Shown here piece after piece: positions 13,101 to 28,100 of a stretch of DNA of 64,000 nucleotides. Source of the DNA: Owenia fusiformis (lineage: Eukaryota > Annelida > Polychaeta > Sabellida > Oweniidae). Both the position numbers and the translations under genes were made by a program. The notes beneath the pieces were generated by a model. That model was not told the DNA's origin. It did no database searches and was given only the letters and a program-made list of their open reading frames with translations. The stretch lies in assembly GCA_903813345.2 (NCBI GenBank), contig CAIIXF020000010.1, forward strand, positions 14,629,181 to 14,693,180, written 5' to 3'. Position 1 is the first letter of the stretch; every line of letters starts with the position of its first letter.

Positions 13101-16100
13101 TCAATGATTTTTCATGACATTTTCATCGGATAAACTTTAAAGCATCCCTAACTTATATTAGATTTCGTTTAATTCAAAATCAATTTTCATTATAATTATA
13201 GGTTTTCAAAAATGATGGCCAAATGTAAAAAAGTTATCAGGAAAAAATAGAGGTATAGTTTGCTCTATCCCGGTTACTATTATTACAGGGGTTTCAATTG
13301 CAGCAGGCAACAGGCGATTTCCACGGGTTGATTTCTCAAAATCGCCTGTTGTTTTTAGGGGTTTTCAACTTTTCCATGTGGAATTTATGATTTCCATTAA
13401 TTTTGCCTGTTGTTTTCATTTATTTAGCCTGTTGTTAGAAATTCTAGTGAAACCCCCTGTAAATTAGTCCTGGACATTGAATGATGGATAAAAAAACAAT
13501 TCCGTTGTTGTTAACCTTTTGAAGGAATGAAGAGAACTTTCTTTATTGCATTACTCAGAAATAATTAATTGATATTTGATTTTTTTATCTGCAGATAAAA
13601 AACTAAAGAGAGGACTTTCTAAAGCATTGGAGAACCAACAGATTATAAGCAATGCACGTAGACAGGTTCTCGGTGATATCAAGGAGTCTTCAAATGATCA
13701 TGTGCAGTACTTTATGGAGACTCCTGAATACACTTTTGTGCTTCCTGATCTGACGGTGCATTCTGAAGATTTCCGAGCGTTCCTAGAGAAGGACCTCATC
13801 GAGACATGTACTCTTGTGTCCTTGGAACAGTCAGGTATGTGTCAGTGTAGGATAAATAGAGATTATCCTATATGAGGTTCAGGATATTGGGATTATCCCG
13901 AGGCCAATATAATATATCTGCCCGAGGGCCGTAGGTCCCGAGGGTAGATATATTATATTGGCCAAGGGATAATCCAAATATCCTGAACCGACTATAGGAT
14001 GATCTGTTTATCCCATACCAATCACATTGTTCAATTTGCCAAAGTTCAGAAACTTTGCAACCAACCGTGGAATATTCTTAAATATTCATGTCCAGTTTTG
14101 TATTCCTGTTTCTTTCCAATTCAAATCGTTGATTATTAACGCCGGTGTGAAAGAAATGATGGTCCCCCAGGGATTATGGTCCCCTTTCTTAACGGCCCTT
14201 ACTGGCCCTGATTGCGTATAAGATAATGAGGGAAAGTGTTGTATTTAGGTCACCATATAAATCGATGGAGAGTAGGACCATAATTTGATAGGACCTCCTA
14301 CCCTTTTACACCGGTACACTGCTCCTTCCCTTCTTTAAAGCATCAAACAGGTAGAGATTGTCTGCGTTTTTCTCCATTGTCGTTTACAGTATGCGAACGT
14401 TACAAAATAGAACCAATACGGGAACAGCGATTATGACGTAGCGGGCAGATATAGTATATCTGCCCGCTCGGAGCGGGACGTAAAGCTATATCTGCCCGCT
14501 GATGAAAATATAAGTTTTTACAAACCGGCTTTATGTACCCGTAACACCTCCAAGTATGGGATAAATTGCTTTATCTTAGGTAATAGTTTATCCCATACAT
14601 AGTAAGGTTACAATATAAAGTTATATCTGCTAGCAAGGTGGGATATAAAAGAAGTCATTACTACAGGTTTTGAATTTCTCATTTACACAAACTTAAAGTT
14701 CAAGTTAAAATCAAGTTATTTGTAAGAAAATTTAATAAATTCCACATTACCCAAATATTGTATGCTATTCAAACAACATTGAATAATGTATTCAGTATTT
14801 GTGAGTTAGCAACTTTTTAGTTTGATTTCTTTTATAATGTCAACATCCTCCCCCTCAATTCAGCCTACATTAATATGAATATGATAAGGATTTACTGTAT
14901 AAATATAATATGATTGCTATTAAAAAGTCTAGGAGCTGCTCCGCTTACAGATTTATTAGTCAGTTGAACTTCTCTTTAGTATAATTAAGATATCTTGTTG
15001 TTTCTTCACTCCCACACACAGCAGCTTACGACAAGGGTTGTTGTAGTGCAGAAGTAACATATTATCCAGGAATGTTTATTTGTTTGGTGTTTGTTAGGCT
15101 TGGATAACAACAACTTTTCTGAATATTTTCATCTTCTGACCATAATTGAATTTATCTGAATGGAAATTGCTAGGTAATTAATAACTGTTTCTACCACAGC
15201 ATTTCATTAATCTATTTTGGGGATATGGGAGTCCTATCTATTTTGCTTTGGATTTTTCAAAAGTACATGTACCTACTCTCTCTTTTACTGAAAAAGTAGA
15301 ATTGTGGTTAAACGTTATTAATCAGATCGGCTTTAAAAACAAGAAACAATCCTGGTATTAAAACCTAAGAGATAAATGTACACAATAACGTAAATGCATG
15401 GCACCCCCCCTCTTCTTTTTCACCGGGGGGGAGGGGGGGGGGTGTTGTCATACATAAAGGAATCTCCAATTACACAAAGTCAGATTCATATCTGTTTATA
15501 ATCAAGGATGACTTATATCATTGTGTTTAAGATCAAGATCAGATTAATATTGATTCTGCATTTTCGATATTTAACAGATTAAAGTGACAGTTCATTAACG
15601 CCTATTGCATATATTGGGGTGTTAAAGTTGTTATTTCCACATTGAAGTAGAGCTTTGTACATTGACATTGAGGAATTGATGGATTCTGGCCTTGATGTTC
15701 AATCATCCAATAAATCAACTGCCTTAACATTGGTATGATTCTGAAGCCTGTCTATTTGCTATTCAGGTTTCAAGGATATTGAATTGTTAATCCATCAGTC
15801 CTTTTGGCCAGATAATATGATAAGAGTGATCATATCCTGTCTAGAGTTTTAAAGGTTGATGCATGTAGGTCACTTACTTAAGAAATATTTTTTTAAAACC
15901 CATCAAAACCTTTCTGGAGCAATGGTCTGATCCAGATCAAGTATTGCATAAGTAAAGCATGCCACACTTTCTTTGCAAGGGCTGACACTAATCCTGGGTC
16001 AAACTAAAAAGTACATCATTATTTTATCTAATCATATTGGCTGTTACAAGGAGCATTGATATTAATGAAGGCCAGTTGTTAGACCCACTATCATCTTCGA

Positions 16101-19100
16101 TGATTGATTTTCTTGACTTCTGGTTATGGCTTTCTGTTATTGAATTAAAAAACCTTACCATTCTTACTTGCCAATATAAATCTAAGTCTTATCTTCTGGT
16201 ATTTAATAAACCAATAACTAGGCTTGCCCTGTTATTTCACATACCATATTCTCTGTAATTAGAACCCATGCTGCTTTGAAATTGGAAATACATCCTTCAG
16301 ATCATTCTAATAAGAACCCATATATGAAAGAACTAAAATATCTCTGGGAGATTTATGTATGGCAACTTTTCTTGCCAAGAATGCCTTATTTGCAACATCA
16401 AAACGAAGTAACAGCATTTTTTGGGCGCTAATTACTGAGAATACGGTATGTAATGTGCAGTAATCTATAACAGGTTCAAAGAATGTTTCATTGCCAGTCT
16501 CATTCCCATGGTGCTATGAGGTCATGATTTAATGGTAGATTAATTAATCCTCATGGGGTAATATGAAATGGTTGATTTTTCTGGTGTTTTTGATTAGATA
16601 TATTGAACTAGCTAGTAATTAAAGCATAATGGAACCTAGATATGTGTTACTGTGAACTTGTTACCAACAGCTCATCAGTCAAGGAAACCCAAAATCATTT
16701 CACCTGATCTGACAAAGTTGATCTATGAGCTCTAACACCTCAAAAACTTTAAAATGTTTACAGTAGAAATCGCTTACTGACAAAAGACACGAAAAAAATC
16801 TAAGACTGATGTTCAAAATTGTAAGAAAGGAAGTGCCCTATTATGTCCATAGTCTTTTTGACCAACATCGCAACCAAGCAACTAGAATTTTAAGACACTC
16901 TTTACCCTTTTCCTGCCCAAGAAATATTTCAATGAGACTCTCCAAAGCACCAGTTTTAAAACTTATAAATGATTGGAACCAGCTAAGCCAGACTTTTCGT
17001 GAAATTCAAACCATTTCTAGATTCAAAAGCTCTATTAAACAGATATTTATCCCTATTTCAAACTTCATACCAACTACAAAACTAAATTTAAGTAGAACCA
17101 ACGAAAAACTGCTAAATAGGCTTCGAGTTGATTTTGCCCTTAAAGACCATTTCTTTACTCATAATTTTACTGGAATAACTGACAACAAATGCCTCTGTGG
17201 CTCTACTGAAGACACAAAGCATTTCATTCTAACCTGCCCTCGCCATACCCATGAACGTAATAAAATGATGACTGCACTTCGTGAACAAAATTTATTGTTT
17301 GATACTCAACTTATTTCTAGTAAGACAGAACAGGTCAAATACTTAATTTATGAAAATGAACTCACTATTGATTCTCAGAAAATCCTGATAGATATAGTGA
17401 TGCAATTTGTACAGGCCTGTTATAAGTTTCCATCAAATTGATGTTATTCTCATTTGTATCTTGTGACAACCCCCCCCCCCCCTCCCTCCCAACCTTTCAC
17501 ATTACCAATAAACCATCTATGATTACTATAATTAATCCTCTATTGTAATTTAAACTACCTAGAATGCCTATGGCGATTGGTAGTAGATATTTTGTGTATT
17601 TTTTGATTATGAAGGAAATAAATAATATGTTAAAAAAAAAAAAAGTTGATCTATGTTCAAGAGAAATCTTCAAAATGTCCTCCAAATTCAAAATGACTTC
17701 CATTTTTGACATTTGCTTTTTAAATACTGTTTGATTGTTTATACATACAGTAAAACCTGTGTATATTGAACATTTTTTGCAGAGAAAAAATATTTACTTT
17801 TTGTATGTGTTCATAACAGAGATTTAATTTATACAGTAATCAATAGAGTATGTGTAGAGGAAGGGTGTTCACTAGTGACAGATTTTCACTGGATTGATAT
17901 TCAAGTATGTAATCAATGTGTTTGCTGGTATAATTCTATGAGGTCAATTCTTGTCATTTTCAGATTAAGATAAAATATTTTTCTATCAATCACATGTTAT
18001 AATGGTACCAGAAAATAGCCCTTTCTTCAATTTGAAATCCAGTCATGAAAAAGTGAGAACCTTTTAAGCCCAAAGCTGTGATCAATAAATAATCATTTCT
18101 GTAGAATAAGAAAGAAAAAGGGTCTCCCAGGATCATGTTTAAAGAAGGATCAATATCATTTTCATCTTAGTTCATTTGGGAACTTTATCCATATCTTGAC
18201 TTATTTAATTGAATGTCTAAATTGGTTTGAGATGGTGTAAAGGGGATTTATTTGAGAAAAGCACACTTCAATACAGTAAACAGAAACTTAACAGATAATC
18301 TTGCATGAAGGGCCTCTCCTTCCAAACTTTGAATTTCTCTATCCAGTATGTTTATAATGGCATGGGGGGGGGCTTACAAGGATTTGATTCAGTACGTACT
18401 AAAGCATCCAAATGCATATTAAAAAATTACATATAAACAATGTGACATTATTCCCTGTCAGTATTGTGACTATCAAAATAACTTTAATTGTTACATCCTA
18501 TTCTGGTTAGACACCATTACCCAGTTGATGGATATTAGTTATACATGTAACATGTAAATATCCGGTAACTACTGGCCTATTAGACTGCATTTCCATCTCA
18601 TATCAAACTCATTTGATCAGGCTTTTAGATTTCATTTTCTTCTAAAAATTGCAAAGGACACCTCTGAGTGAAAATAATAGTCCGAAACATTTAGAAGTTA
18701 AGAAAGAAGGTTTGACCGGGAGTTTTGGGATAAACTTGCTGAACAGATAACTTATTTGTAAGGGGCTAATGGAAATATAATCTCATCCTGTTAAAATGCA
18801 TAATATGTTTTACATGTATTTCATAATTGTGACTATTTGTGTTTTAGGTCGCCTGAACTGGTGGGCTGAAGCAGGTGCCTGTCAACGTTTGTTGCCCCTG
18901 GCAACTACAGGTGACGGCAACTGCTTGTTACATGCAGCTTCCCTAGGTATGTCCATTATCTTCTTTACATTATTATTAATTTCATTATTACTATATCTTG
19001 TTTTCATTATTTATGATGACACTTTGACACTTACATTTAGCTTTACATAGATTGCACTGTAAAAAATTAAGATTTAATTAGCACGGTTGTACATACTGTA

Positions 19101-22100
19101 TCTGTCAAAGATCTGCAAATTAACAGAAATGATAATTATTATACAATATTGTTATAATTCCATAAATAATTATGCACATATTTTCGATTCATTTTCTGTC
19201 TAATTATGTCACCACCAAAAGTGGTGACATATTGTTATGGTCTCCGTTTCTTTGCGACGGCGGTTGGTTGTTGGCGTCCTACGGTTGGCGTCCGGCGGTT
19301 GGTGGTTGGAGGTTGGCGTCCGGCGTCTGTAACAATTTCTTACAACTTCCTATAACTTAACAAATACTGTTTAGACTGACTTCAATTTTTTCTAAATCAT
19401 CTACATGTTCTCAGAAGTTCAAATCTGACTTTAGATTTGACATTTGACCTTCAATGACCTTCTCAAGGTCAAAAAGGTCTTTTTTCATCTTGCTTCACAT
19501 TGACTAAATTTTTTTTCAAAATCATCTACATGTTCTCAGAAATTCAAATCTGACTTTAGATTTGACATTTGACCTTCAAATCTGACTTTAGATTTGACAT
19601 TTGACCTTCAATGACCTTCTCAAGGTCAAAAAAGCTCAAAAAGGTCTGTTTTCAACTTGCTTCAAATTGACTTAATATTTTTTTCAAAATCATCTACGTG
19701 TTCTCAGAAATTCAAATCTGACTTAAGATTTGACATTTGAACTTCAATGACCTTCTCAAGGTCAAGAAAGCTCAAAAAGGTCTGTTTTCAACTTGCTTCA
19801 AATTGACTAAAAAAAATTTTCAAAGTCATCTACGTGTTCTCATGAATTCAAATCTGACTTTAGATTTGACTTAAGATTTGACATTTGACCTATAATGACC
19901 TTCTCAAAGTCAAAAAAGGTCAAAAAGGTCTTTTTTCAACTTGCTTCAAATTGACTAAATCTTTTTTTCAAAATCATCTACATGTTCTCAGAAATTCAAA
20001 TCTGACATTAGATTTGACATTTGACCTTCAATGACCTTCTCAAGGTCAAAAAAGGTCAAAAAGGTCTGTTTTCAACTTGCTTCAAATTGACTAAATTTTT
20101 TTTTCAAAATCATCTACGTGTTCTCAGAAATTCAAATCTGACTTAAAATTTGACTTAAGATTTGACATTTGACCTTCAATGACCTTCTCAAGGTCAAAAA
20201 AGGTCAAAAAGGTCTGTTTTCAACTTGCTTCAAATTGACTAAAAAAAATTTTTCAAAATCATCTACGTGTTCTCAGAAATTCAAATCTGACTTTAGATTT
20301 GACTTAAGATTTGACATTTGACCTTCAATGACCTTCTCAAAGTCAAAAAAGGTCAAAAAGGTCTTTTTTCAACTTGCTTCAAATTGACTAATTTTTTTTT
20401 TCAAAATCATCTACATGTTCTCAGAAATTCAAATCTGACTTTAGATTTGACATTTGACCTTTAATGACCTTCTCAAGGTCAAAAAAGGTCAAAAAGGTCT
20501 GTTTTCAACTTGCTTCAAATTGACTAAAAAAAATTTTCAAAATCATCTCTGGTTCTCAGAAATTCAAATCTGACTTTAGATTTGACTTAAGATTTGACAT
20601 TTGACCTTCAATGACCTTCTCAAAGTCAAAAAAGGTCAAAAAGGTCTTTTTTCAACTTGCTTCAAATTGACTAAATATTTTTTTCAAAATCATCTACATG
20701 TTCTCAGAAATTCAAATCTGACTTTAGATTTGACATTTGACCTTCAATGACCTTCTCAATGTCAAAAAAGGTCAAAAAGGTATTTTTTCATCTTGCTTCA
20801 AATTGACTAAATTTTTTTTCAAAATCATCTACATGTTCTCAGAAATTCAAATATGACTTTAGATTTGACTTTAGATTTGACATTTGACCTTCAATGACCT
20901 TCTCAAGGTCAAAAAAGGTCAAAAAGGTCTTTTTTCAACTTGCTTCAAATTGACTAATCTTTTTTTTTCAAAATCATCTACATGTTCTCAGAAATTCAAA
21001 TCTGACTAAATTTTTTTTTCAAAATCATCTACATGTTCTCAGAAATTCAAATCTGACATTAGATTTGACATTTGACCTTCAATGACCTTCTCAAGGTCAA
21101 AAAAGGTCAAAAAGGTCTGTTTTCAACTTGCTTCAAATTGACTAAATTTTTTTTTCAAAATCATCTACGTGTTCTCAGAAATTCAAATCTGACTTAAAAT
21201 TTGACTTAAGATTTGACATTTGACCTTCAATGACCTTCTCAAGGTCAAAAAAGGTCAAAAAGGTCTGTTTTCAACTTGCTTCAAATTGACTAAATTTTTT
21301 TTCAAAATCATCTACATGTTCTCAGAAATTCAAATCTGACTTGAGATTTGAGATTTGACATTTGACCTTCAATGACCTTCTCAATGTCAAAAAAGGTCAA
21401 AAAGGTATTTTTTCATCTTGCTTCTAATTGACTAAATTTTTTTCAAAATCATCTACATGTTCTCAGAAATTCAAATATGACTTTAGATTTGACTTTAGAT
21501 TTGACATTTGACCTTCAATGACCTTCTCAAGGTCAAAAAAGGTCAAAAAGGTCTTTTTTCAACTTGCTTCAAATTGACTAATCTTTTTTTTCAAAATCAT
21601 CTACATGTTCTCAGAAATTCAAATCTGACTTTAGATTTGACATTTGACCTTCAATGACCTTCTCAAGGTCAAAAAGGTCTGTTTTCAACTTGCTTCAAAT
21701 TGACCAAATTTTTTTTTCAAAATCATCTACATCTTTTCAGAAGTTCAAATTTGACTTTACAAGTTCTCAGAAATTCAAATCTGACTTAAGTTTGAACTCA
21801 TAATATTGTGAGCAACTAGGTGGTGACATTTTGTCATGTTAATGCCTTGTTATTTTTATATAATCTACATACATGTACACTGTATTTTGAAGATAGACAA
21901 GAAATAACAAAAAGATATATCTTGCCTTCAAAAGTAACATCTCATTGAATGTCTACATTATTTGTCCGAAATCATAAGAAATAATTTTCATTTTTCAGGA
22001 ATGTGGGGTTTCCATGATCGTTTGCTTACATTGCGAAAGACTCTGCTTGTGACGATGACTAATAGCGATACAAAAAGTGCCTTTAGACGCCGGTGGAGAT

Positions 22101-25100
22101 GGCATACTGAGCAGTCAAATAAACAGGTATATTGTTGTTTTATCTATTTTCCAGTTAATGTCAATAAATGTGAATATCAATAAGTTTATTGTTGTAACTC
22201 CGTAAAAATATTTTAACAGTTTGTATGGTTTGTTCAGCTGGGCAGATTTGACAGTTCATTTTGCGCTTAGTCCTCTTTTTTCAAATCATATAAGCAGTGT
22301 GAGGGAACCAGGGTAACTTATAACTTATAGGTGGAAGTAACCTCGGTAATCTTCATTCATACTCAAAGGAGGATTGGCAGCCTGACTGCAACATCAATAT
22401 TCTCTAACAAAGCTAGCGTCAGTCCTGGAGTAATATTTCTCAGTTCAAAATTTGAATTGCAAATTTTGGTCTTATTACCAAACAAAAAATTCAAAACACA
22501 CATGAAATGATCAAGATCATTAGTTTAAATATTTCAAATTTTGATTGTGAATTTACAGCCAGGTAAATATCGACAATAATGACGCCAGCTTTGTTGGAGA
22601 ATATCTTTAATACTCCCTGCAGTTGGAGAAATATACAGGCATGATCGGCAATATTGCATTACTTGGAGATTAAAGAATATCGAGTTGGAACCCTGGCTTT
22701 CAATCCTCCATGTTCATACTCATATCTGTCCTGCTAAATCATTCATTTTCACCATCTATATGACATGAAGTTTTGTTTTAACATCCTTTATGCAGATACT
22801 TTACCATTTATTTCTCCCAGTCACATCAGCAGGATTGGTCAGCACAATTGTTTCACTTTTTTAAACAACAATGTTTGACATAACATGGATGAATTGAATT
22901 GTTATGAGAAAAACTATTGTGAAATACTGTAAAACGGGTAATTTTGACACCGGAAAATTTTAGCGATTTTTTTCAATTTTAGGGGGTTTTAGTGCGGGAA
23001 ATTTTAGCGAAATGAAGATTAATCTTTAAAAAATCAAATTAGCGAAATGCATTAGAAATTTTATCATTTATGGCAGAAGAATGAATAACGGACATGACAG
23101 AGGAATTATCAAAATGTAAGACTTCTAACGCACATGGTATTGGTCCAAACTGGATGGATGGCTATTTATCCTTCAGATATTGAAAGAAACATACGATTTA
23201 AAAATATTTACCTTTTTCAAATTACAAACCTGGAAGTCGAGCATTGAACGAAAAGCTCCTTAAATACTAGTATTCATGTAGTTTCCCGGGAATTTTCAAA
23301 TTTTAGCGCCCGGTTTAATTTAACCCCGGTTTATTTTAGCGAATTGAATTTTTAGCGAAACTATAGCGATCGCTAACAATCGCTAACAATTACCCCTCGC
23401 TAACAATACCCGTTTTACAGTAGTATTTTCCATCCATTTGAAATATTTATCACCTAAGGATTTAAGCCCTGGACTCACTGTTTGTGAACATTATTTTATG
23501 AACTGCTGTCATGTAAAAATACTGTGTTCAGATTGGCTGGAATCGGACACACCTTGCCTAGCCATGTGTGAATAATCATCTCATTTCATGTCATGTTTTG
23601 AAATCCAAATAATTTTATCGGAATTAAGGAAGGAATTGTTGTGACAATGGCTATAATGTGTTGATGTATGCTTGTGTTGATTGCAGTCAGAACTGGTTCT
23701 GTCCGAGGAAGAGTGGGACACTGAGTGGCAGAGTCTGTTGAACCTTGCATCTACCAGCCCCAAGACACATACAGGCAAAAGAGGGAGCTGTTGTGACAGC
23801 CCAGCAACTCACGGGTAATTTAAAATTATTTTATCAAAGAGCTCAATTTCTAAGTTTGACCCCAAATTCCCGAAGACCTAACACATTGTCACTAAAAATA
23901 CCCAAACTGCATCCATAACCATGACAAATAACAAAAAATAGAAGTCATATTGTTTGATGCACGCTAAAACATATTTATAACCGCACCCCTGAGAGTATAG
24001 ATGGTACTTTTGAAGTAAGCCATTTGAGAGAAAAACTAATTTTACTTATTTAAAAGTTCATTTTGGTCTCAAAATCTTGTCTACACATTTCATTGGTCAT
24101 AATGATATCAAACTATACAATCATTGTAATATTGCCAAACAGTAGTATATTATAACATTTCTACATGTTAGGTTCAAGGATCCAATATTCTTCACCCTTT
24201 GTTTTCTCCATATTAATCCTTGGTAGATAAACTTTCCAAATTATGTACTTGAACAGGTAAGTTCTCATTTGATACTTTTGAAATATTTTAGAATTATCAG
24301 GAATCAGAATCATAACAAATGAAGTCAGAGGAATGATATCATTTAATTTTGAATAAACACATAAAATGTTGTTCTTCATCTTTATTACAAGTTGTACATT
24401 TCCTTATTTAGAGCTTTATGAAAACCTCAACAATAGCTCCAAGTCCCAATATGTAACTGGTGTGAACTTGATCTTTATCTTGCTTTAAGATACAGTACTA
24501 TATTTTACTATTCAAAGGCGGTTTTATTTTTTAGTATATCATCACCTGATGTTAGGCATTGGTCATTGGTGTCAGCATATGTAACAAATTGCTACACTTT
24601 TGTAACCATTTATAACAACAGCAGCCTAACATAAAAACATTTTAAGTACAGTATCACATCATTTTCAGAAGTCCCCAGATAATTTTGAACTGTTCTGTAA
24701 AACCAATATTATCTCATAACATAACAGTCCACGTTCCAGTTACTCCGAATCCTGTAGTGAACTGTACTGCGTTCACAGAATGCGGAGATGGATCATCCCA
24801 CTGCAGGAATGTGTCTGTACCATACACATGGCCCTTGCCCACCTCTATATAACCATCTGCCCAACTAATCTAAAATTAAAAATTGGATATATGACAACTT
24901 AGTGTTTAGGTGTTATTATTGAAAACTCTAAGCCTGCACAGTAACTTAAACTACCACAATGACATATGTACAAGGACAATGACTTTTAATGAGGTGTTCA
25001 CTTGTGTATTGTAGGTACAGGAAAACACTTGGTGAAGCTTGGCTTACAAATTTGACATCTATGACCTTCGTATTACCCTATGATCGATTTTCAAAAATAT

Positions 25101-28100
25101 TGTTGAGAACAGTGATTTGATTGAATTAATTTCTTACCCAAAATGAAGTTGTGGCATCACAGAAAACAATTTGTTCATTATGAGAAACCTTCAGGCTCCC
25201 CTGCCTTTCATCTCTTATAGCCGAAGTCTTTGTGGTAGAATCCCAACCTTGGAGCAATATCTCATAGGTGTCAACATCAAGGTTTCCTGCAGTCTTTGAA
25301 AGTTGGACATGTCCATCATGGCACGCTTGTACATCAAATGTGAAAAAGTCTTTGCCAGTAACGTCTATTGGTGTATGTGTGAAGTAATAGTCGTTCGGGG
25401 TAATAATTGGTACTGTAATGTAAATTTGATATGGTTATGATATAATATATACGGGATATATATCTTTATCATTTTAAGTTATCTACATGAATTAGTGCTG
25501 GTAATGATGGCAGCAAGTTGATGTAAATGTTATCATATTCTATCGGAGTGATTTCAATTTTAAATCCTTTCTTCCTATAATAACTATTAACACCAGTGTT
25601 TGGGTCTAAGAGATCATAACTTTATTTCTTTAAACACACACATATTAACAAATAAAACTCACAACACATGACATTATGTCAACACAGTATGATCCCTATT
25701 TATAAAGCAGAAAACATCAATTAACTTGTGGAACTACTGATGCAACTACACATTTATGTATAATATGACAAAAGGGTGGGAGGGGGGGGGCCTGAATTTT
25801 TTACTTCCTGTACAAAAGTTGCTACTGGTTAGGAATATTCATATTGTGTTTTAGCACAATCAGGCACCTGGCACAACCCACCCATCCATCCATATTTAAT
25901 CTCAATTCTTCACAGAATATCATTTAAATCCTTTCTTCCTATAATAACTATTAACACCAGTGTTTGGGTCTAAGAGATCATAACTTTATTTCTTTAAACA
26001 CACACATATTAACAAATAAAACTCCAACTACCCAAACACTGAAAAAAAAGAAAAGAAAGGAAGAAAGTGGTAGATGTAAATTAAGTATTAGGATGCCGAA
26101 CCTATACCCTACGATGTCAAATTATAAAACAGACAGTTTTGCTTTAGCACTGAATTGCTTACAATATTTCAGTTGAACATTAGATGGTATTTCATCAAGG
26201 TAACCTAAATAAGCCATACTCTTCCAATCCCCCATACCTTTAATTATTTCTCCAGGTATTCCACATGACATTGCAAAAACAGCGGAGCCCCTTCGAAAGC
26301 TATGAGTTCCAAACTTAGAACTGTCTTTACCAAAGCTCTTAAGAGAACTCTTGAATTTCTTTGCAAAACACTGGCCTGTGAAAGGCTTACCTGATTGGGG
26401 GTTTACAAATAATGGATCTGACATGCATTTAACTGGTGTTTTTGCCATTGCAATTGACAATGCACTAACAGGACATAATTTGTGAGGATACGTGTTTACC
26501 AAATGCACTACTCTTGACTTCTCTTTGTATTGATTATTCTTGGCCCATTTTACTGACAATTGTATGTTACCTTGATTGTCAATTTTAACTGAGTTCCTAC
26601 AAAATTGTTTTTCATTGTTAAACCCACCTACAGTATCAGGCATCAAATTTGATTTTCTGAACATTCCATAAAACAACACGAGGCAAATAGCCCAAAAAAC
26701 ACAATCAAGGGTATCACATAGATCTAATGTATCTTTCATTTGTGACAATAAAGTGGGGGTAACTGGTTCTTTTTTATGAACTTCAGCACCAAGTTGCCTT
26801 TTTATCCCCATCAATGTTGATTTAACTAGCCAACTATCTTTATAAGGGTGCTCAAATCCACATTCCAAGTGAATAAGTCTCACAATATTGAGATATTGTG
26901 GTATGCTCGTGTATTTCAAACGTCTTGCTAAATAAGCAGCATATTCAGCAACAGTCTCTTCTGTTACTGGGACAGGTTGTAATCCAAGTTCATTACAGAA
27001 ACGCAAATACGAATTACGTTGAGAAGAGTATGTTTTCTTTGTATTGTCAGAGAAAGCTTGTAGTCTATACTTTGCTACCTCTTGCTGTAATTCTTCTTTG
27101 AAAGCCAGTGACATACCTGTGGTAATAGAGACAATACAGTTTTCACTGACATATGTTTATGCAACACATGAAACAATACATAGTTGCCATGGAACCAATT
27201 AGACAGCAAACTGCTTAGATGAGATAATTGGCCATATGTATGGAGTCTTGAAATCGTATCAGCCATAATATTCACTTTAGTTCCAATAGATTTCACAGAG
27301 AATGTAAAATTATTCCTGGCACTTGCCCAAAATGTATTTCTAAGCAGTTGCATTATATAATCATTATGATTACACCTCCCTTTATTGACAATGCCCCTGG
27401 CCACTGAACTGTCAGAGTAGATATTGACATGGCAATCTTTCCATAATGTGCCCCATCGATTCACTGCTGCACATATAGCTATAATTTCCTTGTAATTTAT
27501 ATGTAGATGTTTAGCACTTTTCCAATCTAACTCAAAACATATATATTCCCAATCGCCTTGAGAAAATATCCCAGCACCATCACTGCTGGCATCCACAAAT
27601 ACACTGATTACTTCCTTTGTATTATAATACACTGTACCATCGCATATATCCAACATGGCACACCACCACTGGACATCTTTTTTGAATGCCTGAGATAACA
27701 ACACTTTATCTCTACTACCTTTCATCTTCCTGAGATTATCCAATATACGTCGCAGAAAAAATTTGCCTCCACGAACCGCATGTGTTGCATAACTTAAGGA
27801 CCCTACCAACGATTGTAGTTGACGTTTTGATGCACGTTTTTTATTACGAAATAACTCCAACTTGTCACGTAACTTATTTCGTTTTGCCTGGCCTAATGAG
27901 ACCGTACAGTCCACAGTATTGATTTCCACACCTAAGAAGGTAACCATCTGACTTGGTCCACATACTTTAGACCAGTTTATCTGGAACCCAAGTGTCCTCA
28001 ATAGATTAATCAATACATTTAAACACTTTTGACAGTCTGCTGCTGTCTCCTGTACAATGAGAAAGTCATCGAGATACGCTACAATCCCAGAATAGCCTTT

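Larger units (their letters stand above)
13835..18847 (+). other. OTUD7 intron 3
   Basis: Contains the palindrome at 13868, the dispersed repeat at 14390, a C/G homopolymer hairpin at 15403-15442 (C7 then G7-A-G9) and a LINE fragment at 16728-17641. Near 16420-16450 GGGCGCTAATTACTGAGAAT resembles a dispersed sequence at 31200-31220. The rest is unremarkable AT-rich sequence. Confidence 0.75.
18947..21998 (+). other. OTUD7 intron 4
   Basis: Almost entirely occupied by the tandem-repeat-cored element at 19206-21852. The short flanks are AT-rich and empty. Confidence 0.85.
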
